From JAEUMY01 sp033764435 (GTDB lineage: Bacteria > Pseudomonadota > Gammaproteobacteria > Burkholderiales > Usitatibacteraceae): a DNA stretch of 64,000 nt. Shown here one piece after another: positions 54,951 to 62,506 of this stretch (within the stretch, counting starts at the first letter, position 1; the number at the start of each line of letters is the position of its first letter). The DNA is taken from positions 168,506 through 232,505 of the forward strand of contig JANRIX010000055.1 of NCBI GenBank assembly GCA_033764435.1. Direction: 5' to 3'. The notes beneath the pieces were generated by a model that worked only from the letters and a program-made list of their open reading frames with translations, was not told the DNA's origin and did not search any database. A program made the position numbers and the translations under genes.

Positions 54951-55148
54951 TCAGGTCGGCCGCTGACGTCTCGATGCTTCAAATGACTTTATTTCCGACT
55001 CGATATCTGCCAGCTGCTGGCGAGCAGCAAACTGCATCGCTGCCGCCGCACGAGGATGCAAACCTGCGGGTGGCGTCGCTTCCAGCGCGCCGCGAAACTT
55101 CTCGCGATTCGCCAATGCCACCTGATACTGATGTTCGTTCGTAATCAC
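54951..55148 (-). pseudogene. Truncated XRE-antitoxin-like N-terminal fragment
   Basis: A 65-residue open frame. MITNEHQYQVALANREKFRGAL and ARQQLADIESEIKSFEASR resemble the N-terminal helical segment found before the HTH in HigA-like antitoxins (normally about 120 residues or more). No HTH follows before the stop. It lies 49 bp after the ADP-ribosylglycohydrolase gene on the same strand. A remnant is likely, though a stand-alone small protein cannot be excluded. Confidence 0.45.
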
Positions 55149-55197
55149 GCCGAGATGTTGAACTCAATCAGGAAGCGCTACAAGTAGGCCAAAAGGC

Positions 55198-56109
55198 CTA
55201 CGGCTGGCCTCGTCCTCTAGATAGTAGCTGGTCTGCGAAGTCTTCAATGTCTTGCCTGAGGCTGACGAGCACCAACCATCGGCTGGGTATGCCTTCAACT
55301 CCATAGTATGCGCCTGCCAATTGGCCAGCGATGGCTGCTGTGGTGTCGGCATCATCACCTAGATTGGCGGCTTTGAGAACGGCGTCAGAGAAGCTCTCGG
55401 TGGTCAAGAAGGACCATAGCGCTGCTTCAAGCGATCGGACACAGTATCCAGTGCCAGCGATCTCGGATTCATGCTTTCCAGACAAGGCAGTTCCGGTCAA
55501 ATCGCGGATTACTGTCATGGGCGAGCTATAGATGGGTTGCTTGACGATCTCTGCCTTGTGCCTGCCTGAGAGCAGCTGAAACATGACAGAGGCCATCAGT
55601 CGGCAACATTCAATTGCCTCAGGCGCGGCATGAGTTGTTCGTGAACTCTCTCCCGCGAAGTGAATTGTCTGATCAATGTTGTGAAAGTAGAACAGCGGAA
55701 TCGGCGCAAGCCGCATCAGCGATCCGTTGCCCGCAGTCGAGGGATCCGTGGAACCCGCGAAGGGATCTCCAGTCACGGAGTACTTTTCAAGTGCCCGGGC
55801 TGTGGTTATACCGATGTCAAAGCAGACGCCGGTCGAGCTGAAGTAGCCCCACTTGTACCAGTTTAGGTACCGCGTCATCTGGTCGGCGGCGTCGAATCCT
55901 CCACACGAGATTAGGCTATCTGCCAGGCAAAGTGCCATAGACGTATCGTCCGTCCATTGTCCTGGCTCCAAGTTGAAGGGTCCTCCGCCCACCAAGTCAG
56001 TCAGCGGCTCGAAACTGCCCCTTGGCGAGAATTCGACAGACGTTCCCAAAGCATCGCCTACTGCCAAACCGAGCATTGCTCCACGGTAGCGGTCGCAAAG
56101 ATCAATCAT
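55198..56109 (-). CDS. ADP-ribosylglycohydrolase family protein
   Basis: A 303-residue ARH/DraG-type hydrolase that removes ADP-ribose from proteins or other acceptors. The dimetal site motifs are complete: GQWTDDTSMAL (T53, D54, D55) and LGDDADTTAAIAG (D252, D253, D255); GAMLGLAVGDALG is at the N-terminus. It lies 14 bp downstream of the DUF4291 gene, last of the NAD operon. NrtR regulons in other bacteria include ARH genes. Reversal of an ADP-ribosyl mark made by a partner is likely but unproven. Confidence 0.9.
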   Translation of the reverse strand: MIDLCDRYRGAMLGLAVGDALGTSVEFSPRGSFEPLTDLVGGGPFNLEPGQWTDDTSMALCLADSLISCGGFDAADQMTRYLNWYKWGYFSSTGVCFDIGITTARALEKYSVTGDPFAGSTDPSTAGNGSLMRLAPIPLFYFHNIDQTIHFAGESSRTTHAAPEAIECCRLMASVMFQLLSGRHKAEIVKQPIYSSPMTVIRDLTGTALSGKHESEIAGTGYCVRSLEAALWSFLTTESFSDAVLKAANLGDDADTTAAIAGQLAGAYYGVEGIPSRWLVLVSLRQDIEDFADQLLSRGRGQP

Positions 56110-56123
56110 TGTCTGTCTCAGAC

Positions 56124-56768
56124 TCAGAAGGTATCGAGGCGAATGTTTCTTCGAATCGAGGGCAATGACGGCTCATAAACTGACTCGGCGGGCATTTCTA
56201 GTTGGGGATATTTCGCGGGAATTGCGTTTTGTCGCTGCGCTGCCACGAAGGCTGTCATGTCGATGACTTCCAGTAGCTCGCTGCTTGCAAACCGTTGCAG
56301 AACCTCACCCCTTAAGCCAAGCTGGATCGCTTTCCGTTCCTGTTTGGCACCATCCGGCGCGTGGTCGGGATCCCACTGCAAACGCACGTTCGACTTCGCC
56401 ACCGCCACCTGCCATGCATCCCGACTCGAAAAGGCTTCAGCGTCAAATGTGGAAGGCACGGCTTCCGCCAAGACTGAATCGAAGAATTGGCGGCTGATAC
56501 GTAGTCCAAGGACGATTTCTTGCCCTTCCTTTAGCCCCCATCCGCATCGATACATCATCCAGTGGAAATTGGGCTTAATCCAGCTCATCCGGGACAAGCT
56601 GAAGTCGGGGCCGCCGAAGCGGCCGTGCTCCACAGCGAACTGTCCGATTGAAGGCCTGTACGCCTGATACACGACGATGGTGGAATCGTCAAAACAGGCC
56701 AGAATGTGTCGGCCCCTTTGTGGCCACGCAGAATTTTGTGTGGTGTATTTTTGGGTAGTTATTTTCAA
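56124..56768 (-). CDS. DUF4291 family protein
   Basis: A 214-residue protein with DUF4291 blocks: TIVVYQAYRPSIGQFAVEHGRFGGPDFSLSRMSWIKPNFHWMMYRCGWGLKEGQEIVL. No biochemical function is assigned to this domain in what I can recall with confidence. Its place between an NAD kinase-like gene and an ADP-ribosylglycohydrolase makes a role in NAD or ADP-ribose chemistry attractive, possibly as an ADP-ribosyltransferase-type fold; this is a hypothesis. It is 9 bp after the kinase gene. Confidence 0.78.
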   Translation of the reverse strand: MKITTQKYTTQNSAWPQRGRHILACFDDSTIVVYQAYRPSIGQFAVEHGRFGGPDFSLSRMSWIKPNFHWMMYRCGWGLKEGQEIVLGLRISRQFFDSVLAEAVPSTFDAEAFSSRDAWQVAVAKSNVRLQWDPDHAPDGAKQERKAIQLGLRGEVLQRFASSELLEVIDMTAFVAAQRQNAIPAKYPQLEMPAESVYEPSLPSIRRNIRLDTF

Positions 56769-56777
56769 TATCTTTTT

Positions 56778-57707
56778 CTATTGAACTAGATGACCAGCCC
56801 GCTCTGCTACCCGAATGGTGGCCAGCGTACCGGAGTTGAATTCCAGGAAGTCTGACTCGATCCCATCGCTGAAGATGACGCCGTTGCCCCCCATGAGTGA
56901 CCTGAGTTTCAACGTTGACTCTTCCGCGACTGTGCCAAAGACTAATGTTGTCTTCGAGGTCTGGCTCGGAAACGGTTCTCTTACCGCATACCGCAGTTGC
57001 CGCGCGTCCCATGGCATAGCGTGGTACCCCTTGCTGCCAAGGCCCCCAAGCGAGTTGGCTACAGCCAGCGCCCCGGTCACAATGCTCTTAATCCAGGCGG
57101 TTGATCCCAGGCCAGTGGAAACGATCAGCCCGCTCGATGATTGAACCTCCGATCGGCCAGCGACCTCGATTTCATATCGCGCCGAGGTGTGTGACTTTGG
57201 TCCAATGAACAAGTCATTCACTGCGCGTAGCCGCTGTCCATCTGAAAGCGTGGCTTCAGCCATCGTGATTGTCTTGGCTTCACGGCGGTCAGCCAATAGG
57301 TCCTGGAATATGCGTCGGAGGTCCAAGGCTTGGAACGGCAGGAGCAATCCGTCGTAGCGACTTGGGTCTGGGTTGATACCAACCAGTGGCTGTCCGTCCA
57401 GATACTTCAGCGTGTTGGCAACAACGCCATCCTGCCCTAAGGCCAGCACAAGATCATCCGGCGCGAAAAGAAAGTTCGGCACCAGACCGCGATCCACGAT
57501 TTGGTATCTGCCATGGCGACTCAGCGACTCCAGTACGACATGTTTGGCTTCGGCATAGGCTTCATGTTCCGCGTGGTAGTCGTCGAAATTGCCACCTAAG
57601 CGTTCCACGAAGTAACGGGCTTGAGACACGGTCTGGTGACGAGCCAATAGCTCGTCCAGCCGCGTCTGGCGAGTGACCAACACAACTTTTCGGTCAACGA
57701 GTGACAC
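56778..57707 (-). CDS. NAD kinase-like protein
   Basis: A 309-residue protein of the NAD kinase/diacylglycerol kinase fold. The phosphate-donor loop is DDLVLALGQDG (residues 91-94 GQDG, in place of the usual GGDG). LRAVNDLFIGPK matches the NE/D motif, and SSSGLIVSTGLGSTAW the STGSTAY motif. It probably phosphorylates NAD or binds NAD(P). It overlaps the SPFH gene by 14 bp, so translation is coupled. It is not the housekeeping enzyme by context; the Gly-to-Gln change may change ATP use. Confidence 0.8.
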   Translation of the reverse strand: MSLVDRKVVLVTRQTRLDELLARHQTVSQARYFVERLGGNFDDYHAEHEAYAEAKHVVLESLSRHGRYQIVDRGLVPNFLFAPDDLVLALGQDGVVANTLKYLDGQPLVGINPDPSRYDGLLLPFQALDLRRIFQDLLADRREAKTITMAEATLSDGQRLRAVNDLFIGPKSHTSARYEIEVAGRSEVQSSSGLIVSTGLGSTAWIKSIVTGALAVANSLGGLGSKGYHAMPWDARQLRYAVREPFPSQTSKTTLVFGTVAEESTLKLRSLMGGNGVIFSDGIESDFLEFNSGTLATIRVAERAGHLVQ

Positions 57708-58755
57708 GCGACTCCTTCGATTCTTTGGTTGAGTCCCGCTTACTACCTGCAGTCAGCAGACTGTTCAGCAGATCAGGCGACATGTTCAGTTCGCCGATAC
57801 GTTCCGCCCGCTCTGCGATGCCGCCAAACGCCTGAGCAATCAGCTGCCCCGGCTCCATGCCGGCTGCGGCCAGCACCTGGATGATTCTTGGATCCGCATC
57901 CTTGAATGCTTCGACCACTGCTTGCACACGGTGTGCGTCTGCCTCAGCCAAGGTGCGTACGTTTGCCGCCTTCTTCTCGACAAACGCCTTCCGTTCTTCC
58001 TCGAGGTTGATGCTCGCCGTCATGTCGGCTTGCTCAAGTTCATGCTTTTTCTTGCGGAGGCTCGCTTCCGCCTCCATCTGGGTCTCGCGGATCTGACGCT
58101 TCTTCTGTTCCACTGCGATCTCGGTATTGAGCTCGTTCTCACGGATTCGGCGCTCCCCATCCACGGAGGAGTTCCGGCGTTCGAAAATGGCTTCGTCCGC
58201 GGCTTTCAAAATGGATTCTCGCGCCTCGGCCTCCAGGGCTCTGGCCGTTTCCGCCGTTGGCTTGATTGCCAGAATCGAGAATCCGAGCAGCTCCAAACCC
58301 AGGGCGGAAACCTCGGGATGGGCGGAGAACTCCGTCGCAACCTGTGTGGATATCCGATTGGCTGCGCGCAATGCATCCCGGAGGCTCAGCGCTCGCACCG
58401 ATTGCTGAATGAGCACCTTTGCGGTGGCGACTACGCGTTCGGGAAGCTTTTCAGGATCGTCAGACTCGTAGGTTTTGCCGTCGGCCTTCAACGTGTAGTT
58501 GAGCAGGCTCGCAGCATTGCTTGGATTGGATATCCGGTAAGTGACTTGGCCCTGTACCGTCACGGTCTGAAAGTCGGAGGTCACATTCTCAAAGATGAAT
58601 GGACAATCGCGACTGCCCACTGGCACCGCCACCAATGACGTCGTGGGCGCGAAATAGAAGAACGACAGGCCCGCACCTTCCCGTACGATTTTTCCTGCCT
58701 TGTACTCAATCAGGTGCGTAGTTGGTTGGGCCTTGACGAAGCTGATTCCTAGCAT
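57694..58755 (-). CDS. SPFH/Band-7 (stomatin/flotillin-like) protein
   Basis: A 353-residue protein. SPFH core (FENVTSDFQTVTVQGQVTYRISNP; ARALSLR-like segment QSVRALSLRDAL; LGLELLGFSILAIKPTAE) is followed by a long coiled-coil rich in Glu, Lys and Arg (RRIRENELNTEIAVEQKKRQ), as in flotillins. No membrane helix is evident. The ATG at 58755 has AAGGAG seven bases upstream and is preferred; the frame is open to 58785, within the operator region. It is the first gene of the NAD operon. Confidence 0.85.
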   Translation of the reverse strand: MLGISFVKAQPTTHLIEYKAGKIVREGAGLSFFYFAPTTSLVAVPVGSRDCPFIFENVTSDFQTVTVQGQVTYRISNPSNAASLLNYTLKADGKTYESDDPEKLPERVVATAKVLIQQSVRALSLRDALRAANRISTQVATEFSAHPEVSALGLELLGFSILAIKPTAETARALEAEARESILKAADEAIFERRNSSVDGERRIRENELNTEIAVEQKKRQIRETQMEAEASLRKKKHELEQADMTASINLEEERKAFVEKKAANVRTLAEADAHRVQAVVEAFKDADPRIIQVLAAAGMEPGQLIAQAFGGIAERAERIGELNMSPDLLNSLLTAGSKRDSTKESKESRVTR

Positions 58756-58773
58756 TTGCTGCTCCTTTCCTAG

Positions 58774-58793
58774 TAAGTCGTACATTACGACTA
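58774..58793. promoter_or_regulatory. NrtR-type operator 1
   Basis: TAAGTCGTACATTACGACTA contains perfect 7-bp arms AGTCGTA/TACGACT with a 3-bp spacer. It lies in the divergent interval between the Nudix regulator and the SPFH gene, 19 bp upstream of the SPFH start. Confidence 0.78.
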
Positions 58794-58798
58794 TCTGA

Positions 58799-58818
58799 TA
58801 AGTCGCACAATACGACTA
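58799..58818. promoter_or_regulatory. NrtR-type operator 2
   Basis: TAAGTCGCACAATACGACTA is a second copy, 25 bp from the first, with one arm mismatch (AGTCGCA/TACGACT). It overlaps the -10 box of the SPFH promoter. Confidence 0.75.
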
Positions 58819-58835
58819 TTGTGCTATGCTGTCAA
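58807..58835 (-). promoter_or_regulatory. Promoter of the SPFH-NADK-DUF4291-ARH operon
   Basis: On the minus strand TTGACA (58835-58830) is followed after 17 bp by TATTGT (58812-58807). Operator 2 covers the -10 box and operator 1 lies downstream of the start point, a layout that suits repression. Confidence 0.6.
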
Positions 58836-58859
58836 CAGCAAACTTCAAAAGAGTCCTAT

Positions 58860-59591
58860 ATGACCGCAGCGAAGCTCAAGCCCAGGGAGCCGGCCTTCGA
58901 GCTGCCCTACACCACGGTGGATGTGGTGATCCTGTCTATCCGGGACGGCAAGCTCTGTGTTCTTCTCGTCAAGCGGCCTGACAGCAAGAGCGAACCCTTT
59001 CCAGGCCGCTGGGCATTGCCCGGTGGGTTCGTAGACGTGGAGTGCGACAAGGATCTGGAGAGTTGTGCGATTCGCAAGCTCAAGGAGAAAACTGGCGTCT
59101 CAAGCCCCTATCTTGAGCAGCTGGGAAGCTGGGGGAGTGCAGATCGAGATCCTCGCGGCTGGTCCGCCACCCATGTTTATTTGGCGTTGATACCGTCAAT
59201 CGACGTAGAGCTTGTTTCCGGGGGAAACGCGCCAGAAGCTGGATGGTTCGAAGTCGGCGAGACCGGTGTTTCGGTCAAGCTAGCCTTCGACCATAAGACT
59301 TTGCTGTCGGCCGCCTTGGCACGCGTTCGCAGCAAGGTCGAGTACACCTCGCTGCCAGTTCACCTTGTTCAAGAGCCTTTCACGCTGACAGATCTGCAAA
59401 GGGCCTATGAAATCGTTCTGGGGCGGCCCGTCAACAAAGCCGCGTTTCGAACCCGTGTGCTGAGTGCCAATATTGTGGAGAGCACTGGCGAATTCCGTGG
59501 CGGCCAAGCGCGCCCAGCGGAACTGTTCAGGCACGCGCGTGGCCACGATGAAATCGCCTACTTTCCGAGGACATTTAGCCCTCGCTCCTAG
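58860..59591 (+). CDS. nrtR: NrtR-type Nudix transcriptional regulator
   Basis: A 243-residue protein. Residues about 15-150 are a Nudix-like domain (VDVVILSIRDGKLCVLLVKRP; WALPGGFVDV), but the Nudix box is degenerate (RKLKEKTG in place of RExxEExG), as in NrtR regulators that bind ADP-ribose without cleaving it. Residues about 165-240 are the winged helix (FTLTDLQRAYEIVLGRPVNKAAFRTRVL). It is transcribed away from the SPFH-NADK operon, and two palindromes lie between. ADP-ribose-responsive repression is inferred from the family. Confidence 0.88.
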   Translation: MTAAKLKPREPAFELPYTTVDVVILSIRDGKLCVLLVKRPDSKSEPFPGRWALPGGFVDVECDKDLESCAIRKLKEKTGVSSPYLEQLGSWGSADRDPRGWSATHVYLALIPSIDVELVSGGNAPEAGWFEVGETGVSVKLAFDHKTLLSAALARVRSKVEYTSLPVHLVQEPFTLTDLQRAYEIVLGRPVNKAAFRTRVLSANIVESTGEFRGGQARPAELFRHARGHDEIAYFPRTFSPRS

Positions 59592-59594
59592 ATT

Positions 59595-59769
59595 GTTCGT
59601 CCGCGCCCGGAGGTACACAAGGGGGCGCAATCAAAGATACCCAACGCTTCAGAAGGTAATCTGGCTTGCTTGCTTCTGGAATGTTCGGCGCACTGGGAAG
59701 TGTGCCGTCTGGGGCAAATTTAAACGTTCAGGCCGACGAAAATATCGCTAGATTTCATCGCGCACGAAC
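59595..59769 (+). repeat. 175-bp inverted-ended repeat, copy C
   Basis: GTTCGT at the left and CGCGCACGAAC at the right form inverted ends. GGCGCAATCA is 29 bp in (59624) and AAGTGT 103 bp in, as in copies A and B. It starts 3 bp after the nrtR stop. Confidence 0.78.
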
Positions 59770-60061
59770 AGTCAGGGACGCTTCCGATAGATCAGCGCGT
59801 CTAAACGAGAGAAGTGGATGCACACACCACAATGCAAACGATGCCAATGTTGCACCGGGGTTACTGCAAAGTGACGAAAGGCAAATACCCCCAATTCACC
59901 TTTTGCTTCAGTCTATTCAGTTGATAATTAATCGCATTCACTATCAACCCTAGTGGGGACAATGCCAAGTCTTCGATGTATAAGCATTCCATCTTAAGAG
60001 TTGTCCATAGTGAATAGCTGTAAGGTCGAGCCGCCTTGCCTAGTATTCTGAGGGGAGCGTT
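59770..60061. other. Intergenic region before the protease-nuclease gene
   Basis: About 290 bp without a gene. It probably contains the promoter of the next gene; GAGGGGAG close to the ATG at 60062 is the ribosome site. No palindrome of note. Confidence 0.4.
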
Positions 60062-62248
60062 ATGGCAGTGATTTACGAGCAAATCGAAAAGGCCATTGAG
60101 CGCGCAAAAGAAGTCGATCTCCCGGGGCTAGTTTCCAATGCGCGTGACCTACCGCCTCGTGAACTTGCGGATGACACGCAAATCGAAGAGAGACGACAAT
60201 TTCTCCGAGAGAGCCTAGGTGATGCCGCAGTTGCCGACCTAATGTTCGAGCGCATTATTGGCGGCAACGAACTCCAGGACGTGAATTTCCTGATACGGGG
60301 CGCAGTCGCCTCCCGTGCAATTGCGAGAATAGAAATCCGCAGCGCGTCTGGTCGCCTGCAGGGCTATGGGACCGGATTCCTGATCGCCCCCGGCGTACTA
60401 CTCACTAACCATCACGTGTTGCCAGAAGCAGGCATCGCGCAGAACTCACTCGCGCAGTTTGACTACGAGCGAGATTTAGATGGCCGCCTGAAGCCAATCG
60501 CGAGCTTTGAACTGCTGCCCGGCGAGCTGTTTCACGCAGACAAGGCTCTGGATTTCGCCGTCGTTGCCGTCAAGGCATCTGCTTCAAACGTAAGCCGATC
60601 GATCACAGAATTTGGATTGCTACCTCTGGTTGGTCGTGTAGGTAAGGTAGCTGAAGGCGAATGGCTCACGATCATCCAACATCCGGCAGGAGAGGTGAAG
60701 CAGCTTTGTGTGCGCGAAAACAAACTCCTGAAGCGAGCATCTGATGTTCTTTGGTACTCCACAGATACGCTTGGCGGTTCGTCAGGATCGCCAGTTTTCA
60801 ACAATGATTGGTTCGTCGTCGCGCTCCACCATAGCGGGGTCCCTGCGCGTCGAGGCACAACGATCCTGAACGTGGATGGCACTGACCACGATCCTTTGCT
60901 TGATCCAGATGGGCGCAATATCAAGTGGCAAGCCAACGAAGGGATTCGGGTCTCCCGAATAGTGGAGCACCTTCGCAACAAGCTGGGCGAGCACCCTCGC
61001 ATTCAAGCCATTCTCCGGGGAACTGTCGAGGATGCTCGAATACCTGATCCCACATCTACTCAATCCAGCGAGGCGCCTCATTCAGCGCCAATTCCATCGG
61101 TTGATCATACGTCACTTGGGAGTCTTGCCATGAGCAATGCAGTCAGTTCAATACGCACAGTATCCGTTAGGCTTTCTATCAGTCCAGAAGGGCTGGTCAG
61201 TGTTGTGGGCAGCAATGAATCCAATCACGAATCATATAGTTTGCTAGAAGCCAGCAGGGCAAAGATCAAGCCCCCAAAGTTCGACGTGGCGTTTGACTTC
61301 GACTACGACAAGAGGAAGGGCTTCAATGAACAGTTTCTTGGAGCTGCGCATGAAGTCCATCTGCCTCAACTGTCCCGCGCGCTGAAAAACGTTGCTTCCA
61401 AGCTGCTCAATGCGGATGGAAGTGAATCCGACGAATATGTGCTCAACTATCACAACTACAGTCTCGTCATGAACGCTCATCGACGCTTCGCGATATACAC
61501 GGCAGCAAACGTCCGTGCCGATCAGCGATTTGACGTTGGCAGGCCGAGCGACGTTTGGCGTACCGATCCAAGAATTCCTATTGAGCATCAGATTACGGAC
61601 TTCTACTACAAGTCCAACGCCTTTGATCGAGGTCACCTCACTCGTCGCGAGGATTTGGAGTATGGCAAGACGCTAAACGAGGCGCTGGCCTCTGCGGCAG
61701 ATACCTGCCATTGGACGAATTGCACGCCGCAGCACTCCAAATTCAATCAGAACAAGGAGCTGTGGCAGGGCATAGAACGACATGTGCTGGAAGGCGCAAT
61801 CATGAGCGGCCAATACAACTGCCAGGTCTTTACCGGTCCACTTCTTGAAGAGGATGACCCGGTATACCCAAGGCACCCCGATATTCAGTATCCGGTTCGG
61901 TTCTGGAAGGTTGTTGCGACGCTCACCAAATCGAAGAAGTTGTTTGCGACTGCATTCATTCTTGATCAATCAGGCGTGATTGATGAGCATGGATACGAGA
62001 CTACTGAAGTGCCAATCGGCCCGTATAAAACCTTCCAGGTAAAGATCACAGAGGTAGAACGGCTAACTGGCCTCAAGTTCACTTATGGCAAAGACAATAA
62101 GTCACTTTCGGACGTTGACCCCATTGCAGGTGGCCTTCCGCGTTCTCGCAGACGACAGCCAAGACTCGAGGAAAGTACAGGGATCAACAAGCTACCCGAG
62201 GGCTATGTACCGCTTCTTGATACCTCGGAAATTGTCCTAGCAGATTAG
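60062..62248 (+). CDS. Trypsin-like protease fused to DNA/RNA non-specific endonuclease
   Basis: A 728-residue fusion. Residues 1-95 are helical and resemble an adaptor. Residues about 96-320 form a trypsin-like serine protease: LLTNHHVLPE (H118), LDFAVV (D164) and GGSSGSPVF (S241) give a complete triad. After a linker, residues about 400-690 form a NUC1-type endonuclease: FDRGHLTRRED (DRGH, H525) and CTPQHSKFNQNKELWQ. No signal peptide is seen, so both would act inside the cell. The protease may sense or cleave a protein and release the toxic nuclease; this is inference. Confidence 0.85.
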   Translation: MAVIYEQIEKAIERAKEVDLPGLVSNARDLPPRELADDTQIEERRQFLRESLGDAAVADLMFERIIGGNELQDVNFLIRGAVASRAIARIEIRSASGRLQGYGTGFLIAPGVLLTNHHVLPEAGIAQNSLAQFDYERDLDGRLKPIASFELLPGELFHADKALDFAVVAVKASASNVSRSITEFGLLPLVGRVGKVAEGEWLTIIQHPAGEVKQLCVRENKLLKRASDVLWYSTDTLGGSSGSPVFNNDWFVVALHHSGVPARRGTTILNVDGTDHDPLLDPDGRNIKWQANEGIRVSRIVEHLRNKLGEHPRIQAILRGTVEDARIPDPTSTQSSEAPHSAPIPSVDHTSLGSLAMSNAVSSIRTVSVRLSISPEGLVSVVGSNESNHESYSLLEASRAKIKPPKFDVAFDFDYDKRKGFNEQFLGAAHEVHLPQLSRALKNVASKLLNADGSESDEYVLNYHNYSLVMNAHRRFAIYTAANVRADQRFDVGRPSDVWRTDPRIPIEHQITDFYYKSNAFDRGHLTRREDLEYGKTLNEALASAADTCHWTNCTPQHSKFNQNKELWQGIERHVLEGAIMSGQYNCQVFTGPLLEEDDPVYPRHPDIQYPVRFWKVVATLTKSKKLFATAFILDQSGVIDEHGYETTEVPIGPYKTFQVKITEVERLTGLKFTYGKDNKSLSDVDPIAGGLPRSRRRQPRLEESTGINKLPEGYVPLLDTSEIVLAD

Positions 62249-62506
62249 TATTTCAGTTCGACAGCCCACGTACGAGATTGTCTTGTCTGTGGAGTCTCGC
62301 GGAATTCCGCAATCCAACAATTGGAATCAATTTATTGACCATCAAGATTGGGCAGACGTAGTTCGTTTTAATCTTGGACCTGGCTAGATCTACCCAATGA
62401 GCTTGTTGCATGATCGGCCACACGGATTGCATTAGCGGCTTCGGCGTCTGCAACGGACCTCCCTGCATGGGGGCTTCTTCGTGAATCCTGGAAAGCAGCA
62501 AATTCT
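62249..62506. other. Intergenic region after the protease-nuclease gene
   Basis: About 260 bp. An 87-residue minus-strand open frame (62253-62516) overlaps the next start and looks spurious. No clear terminator or operator. Confidence 0.35.

Noticed and set aside
52347..59769. 175-bp repeats as integron attC sites
   Set aside because: Ends read GTTCGT and CGAAC rather than the GTTRRRY and RYYYAAC core sites, the repeats are longer than attC, and the genes between them are in both orientations and in multi-gene groups.
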